Below the pieces are notes generated by a model. It saw only the letters and a list, made by a program, of their open reading frames with translations, was not told where the DNA came from and searched no databases. Source: Carposina sasakii (Eukaryota > Arthropoda > Insecta > Lepidoptera > Carposinidae). Taken from it: a stretch of 64,000 nucleotides of DNA. The position numbers were made by a program, and so were the translations under genes. Where the stretch lies: positions 9,548,001 to 9,612,000 of the forward strand of contig CP053157.1 in NCBI GenBank assembly GCA_014607495.2, in the 5' to 3' direction. This document shows positions 21,713 to 32,535 of this stretch, one piece after another (the first letter of the stretch is position 1; the number at the start of each line of letters is the position of its first letter).

Positions 21713-21942
21713 ATACACAGGGCTGTGTTCCTAGAGTGATGCAGCCAGAGCTGCAGAATCATAAAGGAAATCCGTCAACTCCGCTTAGCACAGCCGGGGC
21801 AGATGTAAATTGTAGTATCAAGTTGCTAGCTTATCGCCTGAGAGAATGCCCGAGTTCCTTAGTCGATTCTCACGACATACATGGAAAGAAATGCAGCTAA
21901 TGTATTCTAGGTAAGCCCCGCATCAGCATACACAGATAAGAT
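21713..21942 (+). repeat. R4-family repeat, near full length
   Basis: Runs from CACAGGGCTGTGTTCC through CCGCTTAGCACAGCCGGGGC and CAAGTTGCTAGCTTATCGCC to GAATGCCCGAGTTCCTTAGT and TAAGCCCCGCATCAGCATAC. One of the most complete copies, a good template for a consensus. Confidence 0.65.
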
Positions 21943-22133
21943 TATAGATAAATAAATAACCCAAATTACATGATGCTAGAGACGGGATGAATCCTAATTG
22001 GAGCGCAGTACAGTTCAGCTCACCCTCGACCTCAATTCGAAGGCAAAACAAAATTGATCGATCGATTCATAACTCGTGTAGGGGTCTCCTGCGTTTTGGT
22101 TGTACTGTACATGAGAATTGACATATTATATGA

Positions 22134-22203
22134 GCGGCCGCCCACGACTTTGTCCGCGTGAGGGGTTATTACACCCGTGCGAAGCCGGGGCAGATCCCTA
22201 GTT
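22134..22203 (-). repeat. Helitron-like terminal fragment
   Basis: GCCCACGACTTTGTCCGCGT followed by ACACCCGTGCGAAGCCGGGG and a TCCCTAG end. Both are 3'-terminal motifs of Helitron-like repeats, here joined back to back. Confidence 0.5.
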
Positions 22204-22802
22204 TTACATATAAACCTTCCCCTTAAATCACTCTATCTATTTTAAAAAATTGCATCAAAATCCGTTGCGTAATGTTAAGGATCTAAGCATACATGAGGAA
22301 GTGACTCTTTTGTTAATATGTTACTTAGTTTTGACTGTGTCGCTGGGAGTTTTCTTGCTATTTCTTCTTCCAAGCAATGACACTTCACTGAAATAGTGTA
22401 ACAGTAATAGTAGAATCATGCGGTGTGTCAGACCTAATGTTGGTTTTGCCATAAAGGAGAACTGTGTAGCAGCTCTCCTGGATTTCGTCTTTAGGCGACC
22501 TTAACTCTTATTAGCTCCACGTTGGTGGCTATTAAGCCCCGAATCGCTAACTTATGCCTGACAGACCGTAACAAATCGCACCTTGGGGTGGTGACCGTTG
22601 CCAAAGCAAAAGCTTTGCGATTTTTTTTTTTTTTTGGTTTGTTTAAATTCACCTCCTTTTTTGTTTGGTAGCGGTTTCATTTTGAGGTGCGAACATAGAA
22701 AGTAACATATAGACAATTGACAAACAAGTTGTTAATGCTTACATGTCGAATAAATGATTTTGAATTTGAATTTGACTTTGTTTTATAACATGTAGTGATA
22801 AC
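22204..22802 (+). repeat. probable LINE 3' UTR remnant
   Basis: No coding frame. The segment ends AATAAATGATTTTGAATTTG, with (TTGAAT)n continuing to 22782, the type of 3' tail made by insect non-LTR elements, and has an AATAAA just upstream. A run of about 17 T lies at 22620. GTCGCTGGGAGTTTTCTTGC near 22341 resembles conserved LINE 3' UTR text. No RT frame remains, so the parent is unknown. Confidence 0.45.
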
Positions 22803-23292
22803 ATAACACACACAAGGCTGTTTTCCCGAAATGGGGTAGTCAGAACAGCAGGATCATAAAAGAGATACCACAGCCACGCTTAGAATAACGCGGACGGATG
22901 TTAATCATCTATACATATAATAAAAATGTAACGGATCGCTGTCTGTACATGGAAGATATATAAGAAAAAATATTACAGAATACCTTTATCAACGCAATAG
23001 TACCCAATACAATGATTTTTTGAATTTTTGTCTGTTTGTCGGTTTATCTCGGAAACGGCTGAACCGATTTCGATGCAGTTTTCAGGAATATATTGTGACA
23101 GGTCCCACTTAACATATAGGCTACTTTTTATCCCGGGAAAATGTTTTTATCCCGGATGATTTCGATATTTTGTTTTTTTTCTGTAGTCCACGCGGACGGA
23201 GTCGCGGGCGTCCACTAGTAAGTAATAAGTTGCTGAGAGGACGCCTCTAAATTCCTCAGTCGACGCATGCAAGGACGAAGATGCAGCTATAA
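22803..23292 (+). repeat. R4-family copy split by a Helitron-like insertion
   Basis: The left part (22803-22917) has CACAAGGCTGTTTTCCCGAA and CACAGCCACGCTTAGAATAA. The right part (23219-23292) resumes with AATAAGTTGCTGAGAGGACG and the end block. The break falls inside the R4 middle region seen uninterrupted at 21.7 and 47.2 kb. Confidence 0.65.
22918..23218 (+). mobile_element. Helitron-like element, type B, nested in R4
   Basis: Starts TCTATACATATAATAAAAAT and ends CGCGGGCGTCCACTAG, followed by T as in Helitron insertion between A and T. The interior matches 19121-19320, with an extra AT-rich stretch at about 22960-23030. No duplication of target bases is evident, as expected for Helitrons. 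Confidence 0.7.
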
Positions 23293-25532
23293 ATATAGGA
23301 GAAATATATACAATACCTAATAATGCTTGTTTTCCTCACATATCATAAACTTTCTCGTATTTAAAACTCAAAGGTAAAATAGCTCGTGCATTTAAAACTT
23401 GGGCGATATAAAAAGGTTGTATATTCGAGGGCACAAAAGATTTTCTAGTCTACGGAACCCCAAAATTATGTTCAACCAACTGAACCCACTGACTTGTTTA
23501 ACATACGCGCCAGTTGTGTTGACCTTTCATGTAATAACAGGGTCAGTATGGTCCTATTATATCGTTGAATTTTCTTCTGCCCTTCACGTCTTTTAGTTCC
23601 ACGAGAAAGGATCAAAGGAATACGTTATTAGGTATCGTATCACCCAATATGAGATATCGGCCTATTTTCGTCGAGTAATCAATAAGTTTAGTACAGGATA
23701 TAAGTTGGTAAGGAACCATGGTAAGGAAGTATTTGAGGGATTAATCAGCTTATAATTTTGATTTGATATGAAGTTTAAGGACCGATTTTCGAAAGGTTAG
23801 GTCAGATCGTCTTTCTGAAGGATAAAGTTGATGCAGTCTCTATTTTGATCAAGTTGGAAAAATAGGCCCTAAGTGAAATAGATTTTGACGCAATACAAAG
23901 TAACGACTGGTTGGGTTGTTGCAACTGCAATGTTACATTTACATGTATAGACAGCATATCCTTTCATTAGTCACAGAACTCACAGATATGTCCTCCTAGA
24001 CAATGATAGATAATCCACTATCACTAGACGCAGAAGCACTATCCGTAGCACATGCTACGAGCGAGCTACGAACTACGGTGTAGAATGGTATTAAGTAGTC
24101 CTTTTATTCTGTGGTATGAAAACATTTATTTGTGTCAAATGAGGTATATTTGTTTAAAATATTGCTTAAAAAGGCATACTATCAAGTATTTCACATTAGA
24201 GATACATACATAATTCAACTCAAGTCCTCATCCAAACCAAAGCGTCACTAACTACATAATTCTTCTCAACCAAAAAGTTTCCGCAAATATTTTCGCGTAT
24301 TTCCCCAGCAATACGGTTGTTTTTCAGGACACTCGAATGCGAGCAATGCTCTGTACTTCGCTGCTCTGGGGTCAACGCCCTACAGCCAGGATCTCCCGAC
24401 AGAGAAAAACAACGGAATACGTTGTTTTTGTTAGCGCGCAGTATATCTACCTAAGTTTCGTAACAATGAGCCAGCCATGAGTTTGCATGCTGTTTCCGAG
24501 CTAAATACCGTCCTTTTTAAGCTCACTAGCCATTTTGTTATGGAATTAACGTAGGTACTTATTTTTGTAATCACTATGCAGTCTGCTTTTTTCAAAAGCT
24601 TTTTCAGTAACAGAAGCCGAATTGAAAAGAACAAATTCACCAGCGGAAATGGTTTATAAGGCTTTGATATTTATGAAATCGTAAATATTTAAGGATTTTT
24701 GGTAAAAAGAAATGTTTTATGAAGCCAACGTTTAGGAACCCTGTCAAAATTATCCACAGAGGTTTTAACAATGTTTTTTTTATTTGTTAGAACTGTTGTG
24801 CTTAATCTACATAATTCATGTAGTTAATAGGGAATATGCGTCTGACACGAAAACAGATTTTTTATATTTTATTCCAAATATATTACAAATACAAACCGAA
24901 TAGTGCAAAAATAACATCAATCGGTTAGTAAATACCAAAGTTACAGGAGTTTAAAAATTTAACGAAAAAATTTACAACATAAAAGGAGTCAAAACATACA
25001 ATTTTACCCATATTTTGAATTATCTCATTGATCTAATAAATACTTTATTAATATCTGCACCTATTAATACGCAAATTTTATTGACAACAATACACCAAAT
25101 ATAAAATATTACGTTTATAAAATAAGATTGCATTTTTTTCCCATACTAATTTGAGATGGTTGTCTATTATGACGTCAAAGTCTTTACCATTTCAGTATGG
25201 AGCAAACGGAGCGTTTCAAAAACATTTTGCCGGCTCGTATTTTTGAAATGCTGTAAATCCAAAACGGTTAAAGTTAGATATGCCATTCCAATGGCAAACT
25301 GTACTCATTTTTTACGTAAAATATAAAAATTAAATTAAAAAATTCATGCATATACACTATTATGCACATTAATATTTTGCAATTATATATGGTGCAAGAT
25401 TTTTGTAACAATGTTACATACATTATCATATATTCATGCAAAACCTGGGGCATGGCTAGTATTAGGAACGTACTATAATCATTGAGTATTCCTTGGCTTT
25501 TCCGGTACTGACGCTGGGCTTCACTATATTAC
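23293..25532. other. unique AT-rich DNA, nothing recognised
   Basis: More than 2 kb without a supported gene or repeat. Frames at 23399 and 24431 have no recognisable family. Confidence 0.45.
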
Positions 25533-25746
25533 ATGAGCTGCTCCTGCATATCGTAAGAGTCGACTAAGGAACAGATCCTTCTAGGAATCAACTACTCATA
25601 GGCAACTTAGTTACTCAGAGGCGTTCTCTCAGACGATAAGCTAGTTGTCACTGATTTTCTGGTCTCGCTATTCTAAACGTGGGTATATAGTCTCCTTTGT
25701 TATATGTTCGTTTCTGGCTATCCCACTTTGGTAACACGGCCGTTGT
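25533..25746 (-). repeat. R4-family repeat
   Basis: The minus strand reads GGTTACCAAAGTGGGATAGC..., then GTTTAGAATAGCGAGACCAG and ACTAGCTTATCGTCTGAGAG, ending near GTCGACTCTTACGATATGCA. About 210 bp, fairly complete but diverged. Confidence 0.6.
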
Positions 25747-26688
25747 TAAGAAACCGAATATGTATGTATTTCTTTACTTGCCATATCTCACACACCATAA
25801 TGTACAGGGTCGTGTTCAAAATAGATTGCCCCTTATGTCCTTTACCGACCGTTCGAACTCGCTACAAGTTTGAAAGCATTACGGCGCGTCCTGCCTAGCA
25901 TTTCAGTGACATTACCATACTCGCCGCACGGCATTTAACATAATATGTTATATTATCGTTGCGAAATATTATACAGTTGAGTTTTTGTTGGTGGCACACT
26001 GCACAAAAACGACTCACGTTCCATTTGCCGGGCCTTATCCCCTCTTCCCCTGCCCGGGCAGAAGCGCCATTATGTTTTTGCATTGTTCATTGAATAAGGT
26101 ATTTTGTGGGGTAGATAGGTTGAAATTTTTCCTTTGAAGAGCAAATGATATAGGAACAACGGACCGCGTGACGAGTATAATTCAAGTGCTTAGTAACTTT
26201 CCAGCTCGAATAGGTTTCATTTATTACTCCTGATAGAGTGTAACAATGGAGCATGATGTGGCACTGCCTACTTTCACTTATTTTATAGCTTACCCACCAT
26301 CTTTCATTCTTTTGCATTAGGAACACAATATTTTGTAAGTAAACAAGACTTTTGAAAATATTTTTATAACCAAGTACGAGTATGAAATCTTGAAAGAAAC
26401 CAAAACAGCTTTTTGTTTTTATAAAACCAATATTGTATAATATCAGTGAAATTTCCTATGAATATCATTTACTTTGTATTCAAATTTTAGTTGTTTGCTA
26501 TATAATATCATTTTGCGATCGGTCAGCTGCCAAAACGTCACTTCATTTTGATTTATCTCTCTTCCTACAAAAACAAATCCCTATTCAGTATTTCAAAAAG
26601 ATACTTTTATATAATACTAGCAGCCCGCGGTTCCGGCTTCGCTCGGATATTCGACTTTTACAGCTGTAGTTTATAATTCGACACAACC
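25747..26688. other. unique DNA with a short Helitron-like tag
   Basis: No supported gene. ATACTAGCAGCCCGCGGTTC at about 26614-26650 resembles the reverse complement of a Helitron-like 3' end (CCGCGGGCTGCTAGT) and may be a solo terminal fragment. Confidence 0.4.
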
Positions 26689-26788
26689 ATCAACGTTGTC
26701 TGCCCTCACGTGTCTGCCCGTTCGGGTCGCGCACCTCAACATGAGCCCACCCCCACCACCGCCGTCGCCGCCGCCGCGCGCCGCCACT

Positions 26789-27037
26789 CCTGATAACACT
26801 GTCTTACTTTTGATTTTATCATTGACCTAGTCCCACACTAAGATCCCTAAGGTCTTGTGTCGTGGATACTAAGCAACGGTATATAAATACATAGATAAGT
26901 ATACATATAAACATCCATGACTCGGAAACAAACATCGATATTCATCACATCAATATTTGCACCTACCGGGATTCGAACCCAGGACCTATGGCGTCGCAGG
27001 CAGGGCCACTACCAACTACACCAATCGGCCGTCAACT
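26789..27037 (-). mobile_element. tRNA-derived SINE
   Basis: Bracketed by a 10-bp direct repeat CGCCGCCACT (26779-26788 and 27038-27047). The minus strand starts with a tRNA-like head: A box GATTGGTGTAGTTGGTAGTGG, slightly altered, and B box GGGTTCGAATCCC, perfect. The body holds TCCGAGTCATGGATGTTTAT and ends with AGTGTGGGACTAGGTCAATG. I recognise the layout as a common lepidopteran tRNA-SINE, which drives itself by pol III and relies on LINE enzymes. Confidence 0.8.
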
Positions 27038-27084
27038 CGCCGCCACTGTCGTGCTATGCGGACCGACCGACTGACACAACGACG

Positions 27085-27439
27085 CACGGTGGGCTGAAAA
27101 ACGGCTTTCATAGACATAGGAATCAAAAGTGGCAAATACCGAATTTCTAATCGAATATCGCTTCTACTAGTTATTATCATATACTCAAATGATACTCGCA
27201 TCAATCTGCACAAAAACAAAGGACTTATAATTTTTTTACGAAAAATTTGTATGAAGCTAGAATAAAAATTTAATTATCTCTTAAACGGCAAGGAAAACCG
27301 TAATATCCTTACAGGTAGTGTTAGTACTAATTATTTATGATTTTTTGACGTACTACAAATAACGGTTATCACTGCCGATTTTTTTTAAAAAATCATCAAA
27401 ATATTTTTATTTATTTTTACATATGAAACGGTTCCCTTT
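27085..27439. repeat. Transib left terminal inverted repeat
   Basis: Reverse complement of 30645-30997 with only a few substitutions and small indels. The outer end is CACGGTGGGCTGAAAAACGG. The arms are long for a Transib. The peptide-like frames seen in both arms are translations of the same repeat and not genes. Confidence 0.9.
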
Positions 27440-27715
27440 ATTGTCTAACTTAAGAAAATCGATATTATGAATGTGGTTAACTCAAATGATATGAATTTAT
27501 AGGTATAAAACAAGAAAAATATAAAAAAATGCTGTTTATTTTAAGTTACAAAAATGTTCTTAATTATACAAAATATTCAATTAAATTATAATTGAACCAA
27601 ATAGTACAGTAATCTTACATAATTAATAAAAAAAATTGAAAAATGAGAGTGATGAAAATTCGTATTTTTTTTTACATTAGAAAGAAAGAAAGAAAAGAAG
27701 TATATTTTTCTTATA

Positions 27716-28702
27716 TTACGAATTTTCATCATTCTCGTTGTCGGATTCCAATTCTGAGTCAGAATCCAAGTTAGTTACATCTAAAAACTCGAACTCAGTT
27801 TCCTGAAACTGGATTAAGTCGAGAGTTTCACCAAAAAAGCTTAGTTTTCTCTTACTATCTAGCTTAGGCCTTTGTGCACTTAATAAGGGATCAGAGGAAA
27901 TGACAAGCATATTTAAAATATCTTGATTTGAATCTTGCCTGCTTCTTTTTCGCGAATGATTTTCCCGGAACCTCCTAAAATCTTTATTTCGCGACTCTGA
28001 GGCTTCTTCAGAGAGAGCCCCAATGGGCACAATGTCATTTTTCTCAATGATGTCAGCCCCGTGTATTAACAATTTATGTACGGTTGCCGACATGTAGTAC
28101 CAATCGTATAATTCTACGTACTTTTCTGCCGTTTTGCGGGAAAAATCTTTGAACTTGTTCACATCGATTTTCTCGCCAGATGTTATTGCTTGCAAAATCA
28201 CAGCAAATCTTTTTATGAGCTCCTCATCCAACCCGGTAATAGCTGCAGTTGTATTTGGAAACTCGAAAAACTTTCGTGCGGTATTGCCATCATTGGTGGT
28301 TCCCGAGCCCTGTTTTACTATATCAATCAACAGATTGAGCTCATCTTTAAATTTGTCCTGAATGTGTTTTTTTCTTGTCTGCAACATTTCTTTGTGCTCA
28401 TTACTTCTCGCTGCCCACTGTTTGAAGTCAAGCCTGTACGCAATATGTAACAGACATTCCATGCAATTTATACGGGCGTGTAAGGATGACAAACCAAATT
28501 CATATACGTCAGAACACACAGTCTTCGAAGTTACAACATCTAATCGGTTCATTTCTGTTGGTTTTGCTAAGCACAGGTAGCACGATGCGTTTGATCTGGC
28601 TTCAGAAAGGTACGTGCAGACTTTAGCGTCGATCATTGTCATCATTAGATGATGAGTCACCCTGTTATTATTACTGCTCTCTGTGGGGATAAGATCCTTA
28701 AT
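27716..28702 (-). pseudogene. Transib transposase, C-terminal half (RAG1-like)
   Basis: A 314-codon frame (28660 to 27716), open a little further upstream. The segment MTMIDAKVCTYL contains Asp (28628-28630), aligning with RAG1 D708. SCYLC gives Cys-x-x-Cys (28580-28582, 28571-28573), matching RAG1 C727/C730. VHKLLIH gives two His five residues apart (28076-28078, 28061-28063), matching H937/H942. The block SEEASESRNKDFRRFRE holds the third acidic residue (27995-27997), matching E962. So zinc ligands and two of three catalytic acids are intact. The last 40 residues are acidic. The frame is joined to the N-terminal part only through frameshifts. Confidence 0.88.
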
Positions 28703-28866
28703 TTCATCATCCTTTGTCTTTTGTGATCAATTACAACTGCTTCACTCTCTTTTACAAAAGTAAACTGGACTGGACGACAATACAAAGCTGAGCATGGTTT
28801 TGGGTTCGTCCATAAAGTATTATCTCCATCTGTCAGTTTTAGTGGGACCAAAGAGGTCATAAAAAA
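28657..28866 (-). pseudogene. Transib transposase, middle segment between frameshifts
   Basis: The reading continues with MTSLVPLKLTDGDNTLW and YCRPVQFTFVKESE, typical Transib text just after the first catalytic Asp, but in a different frame from both neighbours. It is entered by one extra base in the A run at 28861-28866 (minus-strand T run) and left by a second shift near 28665-28700, after which it stops. A single-base repair at each site would reconnect the domains, so the gene is only lightly damaged. Confidence 0.8.
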
Positions 28867-29848
28867 TGCTGGAATCATCCTGCTCGCCCTCCATTTTCTG
28901 CTTGTACCGGCTTTGGTTGGAGGCACCATCAAATCCCCACTTGGATATCAGCTTTAGCTGCTTATTTTGCACATCGTCAGAAAGACTTTGAAGAATCCTC
29001 GTCACTGTGATGTCCAGTAAAGCTTGAAGTGTAATTCGAGCCGATGAATCCGTAACTGACACTGATTGATTCGGAGGGTAGCAACTAAGCTTAGTTTGTT
29101 GCACTTTGTAGTAAGATGGATATATATCATTAGCACCTTCGCGAATGGCAGCCTCTCGCAATGTAATATATTGCCACTTTGATAGTTTTAGTGAAAGAAG
29201 CAATCCAAGCGCTTTCTCTGCTGTAAAAACCACTTTTTTCACTGGTTTTTTAAGCGTCTCACTAATTGTAGCCGCTGCTTCAGGATTTTTCATCATATAT
29301 TCGATCACTGAAGCGATATCTCCATGCCCTTCTTCTTTTAAACGTGCTGCAGCTGCATAGGCCAATTCACTGGAATCTTCGCTTGTATGGTCATCAGATC
29401 TTCTCTTTTTCTGTTTGTTTCCTAGATCTTCAAAGGGTTTTCGGGACCTTTTTGTCATTGTCCCAACAGACGATGATGTTACTGCACTAACGGACGATGA
29501 CGTCGACGGTTCTTGAGAGATGGTGTGTATATCATCAATAGTTTCTCGATTAACCAAAGTTTGCACACAACTTGGCCAATCAATATTTGCTTGCAGCCAA
29601 TTTCCGTACAGTCTTCTGAAATTATCAAGGAATCTGCTGGATTTCTGCCACCTCTGTAAAGCAGCTCGCGTAAACCTTCGACAAAATTCTTTAACAGTTA
29701 CTTGATCTTCGACAGAAAGGCAATCGCCTATGCGGGATACAAGTGCACCAAACAATACTTCATGATTAAATGAAGTAGTCTCACTTTTTAGAAGAACAAA
29801 CAAGTCTAAATTGGTGATTAAACTTTCCATTATTTGATTTAAAATCAC
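28820..29848 (-). pseudogene. Transib transposase, N-terminal part
   Basis: A 342-codon frame starting at ATG 29848. The first ~100 residues are helical and of unknown role. Residues 105-160 are Ser/Thr- and Lys/Arg-rich with a likely nuclear signal (KQKKRR). From about 205 the Transib core begins: KALGLLLSLKLSKWQYITLR, YPSYYKVQ, and KWGFDG at 303-308, whose Asp (residue 307, codon 28928-28930) aligns with RAG1 D600. The frame is lost after SSIF at the A-run frameshift and ends about 13 codons later. The transposase would cut at the CAC-type termini in the nucleus. Confidence 0.85.
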
Positions 29849-30243
29849 AGAGCAAATATTATTTAGTGTTAACAGTTACACGGATGTGAACAATTTAAAT
29901 TAAAAGCAAAAGTTTAGTCCTTTTATAGCAAAAAATCGATAATTAGTTAACTACCCCCATTAGACTTTTCAAAGAAGTACTAAAGAAAACTTATAGTCGA
30001 CAATATAACACATTAGCACAACTAATTACCACATTAGCTAATCAGAAAAAAGTGATGCAGTCCAAAGATTGCATTGTTGCGCGATATTGCTAATTATTTA
30101 ATCACCTATTTAGTCTCTTCAGAAGCCTAAATTATTAGAATTACTTAATCACTTACCTAGTTACAATGAAACTAAACAATTACTTAACAATTCTTTATGG
30201 TATTTTTAATGTATCTAAAATTGAAAACTTATTTTGGTTGATC
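29849..30243. other. Transib 5' region of the transposase gene
   Basis: Non-coding AT-rich interior of the transposon upstream of the transposase start. It presumably contains the promoter; no clear TATA or initiator could be assigned. Confidence 0.5.
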
Positions 30244-30256
30244 AATATCCCACTGA

Positions 30257-30512
30257 GGCCGTGTGGTGTCCGGCAGAATAGAATAGCACCAACCCTCCAT
30301 ACACAGGGGCGTAAAAGGCGACTAATACGCTTGTATTAGTCGCCGTTTAGCCTGAGCCTCAATAGACCAGAAAATGGGCAGCAGCATTTTCATTATACTA
30401 TGGTCTTTTACATCGATCTCCAACCTGCCTGCCAAGCGTGGAGATTATGGCAACATTCTCCCACGGGAGAGGCTCAGGTCCAGCAGTGGACTGTTATGGG
30501 CTGATGATGATG
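30257..30512 (+). mobile_element. SINE with RTE-type tail inside the Transib
   Basis: A perfect 13-bp target duplication AATATCCCACTGA (30244-30256 and 30513-30525) brackets 256 bp. It starts GGCCGTGTGGTGTCCGGCAG, contains GGGCGTAAAAGGCGACTAAT and CCTGCCTGCCAAGCGTGGAG, and ends CAGCAGTGGACTGTTATGGG followed by CTGATGATGATG. The tail is shared with RTE LINE 3' ends. It is a SINE family I recognise from Lepidoptera, inserted after the Transib. Confidence 0.88.
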
Positions 30513-30644
30513 AATATCCCACTGAAAATAGATGTCTAAGTGCGGAAGTACAATAAACTTTTGCCTACCCTTTTGGAAGTAGACAGGGGATGCTAATTTT
30601 ATATTTTGCGTTGTTAAAATTCTGTGTTTCTCAACTTAAACACG

Positions 30645-30997
30645 AAAAGGAACCGTTTCGTATGTAAAAATAAATAAAAATATTTTGATGATTTTTAAAA
30701 AAAAATCGGCAGTGATAACCGTTATTTGTAGTACGTCAAAAAATCATAAATAATTAGTACTAAAACTACCTGTAAGGATATTACGGTTTTCCTTGCCGTT
30801 TAAGAGATAATTAAATTTTTATTCTAGCTTCATACAAATTTTTTAAAAAAATTATAAGTCCTTTGTTTTTGTGCAGATTGATGCGAGTATCATTTGAGTA
30901 TATGATAATAACTAGTAGAAGCGATATTCGATTAGAAATTCGGTATTTGCCACTTTTGATTCCTATGTCTATGAAAGCCGTTTTTCAGCCCACCGTG
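30645..30997. repeat. Transib right terminal inverted repeat
   Basis: Partner of 27085-27439, ending CAGCCCACCGTG. Differences from the left arm are few, indicating either recent insertion or arm homogenisation. Confidence 0.9.
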
Positions 30998-31060
30998 CGA
31001 CGGAACGCAGCCGCCGCCGCCGCCATCTCTGCCCTCGGCATTGTAAATGCATCTTGTGTA

Positions 31061-32535
31061 TTAATATTAACATAAAAGTGTTATGATATGTATATATTCG
31101 GAATCCTCATTTCATCAGCTTTAATTTGATATGCATTTTGTTTTATGTTTATTGGTCTATGTCGGTAGGAACATCGAGTAATTGAAAAATAAGATATTTC
31201 GTAAATTAAACTTGAACACCACTAAAATCGTTATTGTGGCTAAACCTTAAAGGATAGACATATGCTATCGCAGACTTTTTTATAGAACTTTTTGAGAAGA
31301 ATAATTCCCCCATACATTGTTATTCTGTATTTTGAGTTATTTCAGCAGCGCACGCAATGCAAGCCTCCAAAAAGCTCGTTTTTCTTCCGTCCGTCTGATA
31401 ACTGTTACGATTCCTCTAATAATTTCCTAAGTAGGTACACCTAAATTATACACCTATAGAATCCCTGGAATGTCTTCTTTCCATTATTGAAAACCGCATA
31501 GCTATTGATATAGTAGTTTTTGAGATCCTAGGTAACAAACACATTTTGGGCGCCCTTCGCAACTTCATTTTATACTATGTATAGATATTGTAATCTAGCT
31601 AACCATCATAATCTATAGTTATTACTTCACTTGCTTGAACCCAATTGAAGCTATTAAGCGAGCTAAACTATTTATTTAGTCTATACAAAAACATCGAATG
31701 AGCCACCTCTGAGTTTATATTGATTAGAAAGAAATTAAATTATACATAGAAAAGTGATATAATATTCAGAAGAGTCAGGATTCACTAAAAACCGCGCACC
31801 TTTATTATCATATTTGGTAGTGAAAAATTAATTGAGGACGCGAAAACACGATAAATTTGGTCCCGGAGTGGCAAAAAACCCGGCGCCACGCAGCCGGGTC
31901 ACGTTCAAAAACTGTGTTACGAATGAAAATAATTGCACGTCAAATGAGTTGAACGACGCCTATTTAAAATGGCGGGTGCACGGGGCAAATTGCGTCGCGA
32001 TTAATGTCCCTCGTCAAGTCCGGCCCTGGGAATTTTCGGGGGTCTACATTAATGAAAAATTAAATGTCCCGCTCATTCGTATTTCTTGTACACACATGTA
32101 GGGTGACGGATTTTAAATATATAAAAATATTGCGTTTCTGTTTTTTTTTATCTTATTTTTTTAAGGGGGTTTTGGTACGAGTATGTAAACCCCATTGTAT
32201 AAGTAAGTGATATGTAAGTGAATGCAGATTTATTCTGATTAGTGTAATGTTTTGTGCTGGAATCAAATTACCTGATTACATAATACGCTGTGTAATCAAG
32301 GCTCCTATTTTTAGATAACAAACAAAGCGGAAATATCCTTGGTGACATGGGGTAATGCTTTTTTCAAAGGAAAACCTCTGATGTTTGTTATTTACATAAG
32401 TAAATAGGTATGTGGTATTTAATATCTAAGAATGAAAATACATACTAAAATTTAAACAAATGTGTACACAGTCGGACCTCGAAATAAGTTATTAGCTTCT
32501 GTCCTTCAAGAGCTTACAACGTATTACTTAGAAGA
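31061..32535. other. unique DNA with a GC-richer patch at about 31830-32100
   Basis: No gene is supported. The patch at 31830-32100 holds an 89-codon frame of no recognisable family. It contains AATTAATTG-, TTAATG- and AATGAAAAATTAAATG-type strings amid GC-rich text such as CCGGCGCCACGCAGCCGGG, as regulatory elements of developmental genes often do. Either a small exon or an enhancer is possible; I do not assign one. Confidence 0.4.

Larger units (their letters stand above)
27080..31002 (-). mobile_element. Transib (RAG1-like) DNA transposon with target duplication
   Basis: The element (27085-30997) is flanked on both sides by CGACG (27080-27084 and 30998-31002), a 5-bp target duplication; I recall Transib elements as making GC-rich CGNCG duplications. 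Its termini read CACGGTG inward, one base from the RAG recombination heptamer CACAGTG. Terminal inverted repeats are about 355 bp. The minus strand encodes a RAG1-like transposase in three overlapping frames. A 256-bp SINE sits inside near the transposase 5' side. Without SINE and duplication the element would be about 3.65 kb. Confidence 0.9.
26689..31060 (-). other. GC-rich island split by two insertions; candidate exon
   Basis: The island consists of 26689-26788, 27038-27084 and 31003-31060, interrupted by a tRNA-SINE and a Transib element. It is dense in CCG/GCC triplets and CpG, unlike the AT-rich surroundings. With both insertions and one duplication copy each ignored, the minus strand starting at ATG 31026-31024 (good context, GCAGAGATGG) stays open for roughly 40 codons rich in Ala and Arg. 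It could be a first coding exon or a 5' UTR of a host gene, or simply a (GCC)n-rich stretch. No splice partner was found. Confidence 0.35.

Noticed and set aside
26917..27219. Frames around the tRNA-SINE and left Transib arm
   Set aside because: They are translations of SINE and TIR sequence; one peptide recurs in the right TIR at 30863.
28134..28580. Plus-strand frames of 72-86 codons
   Set aside because: Antisense shadows of the transposase.
27716..29848. Host RAG1-like gene
   Set aside because: The coding region lies between ~355-bp inverted repeats with a target duplication and is frameshifted, so it is a transposon copy.
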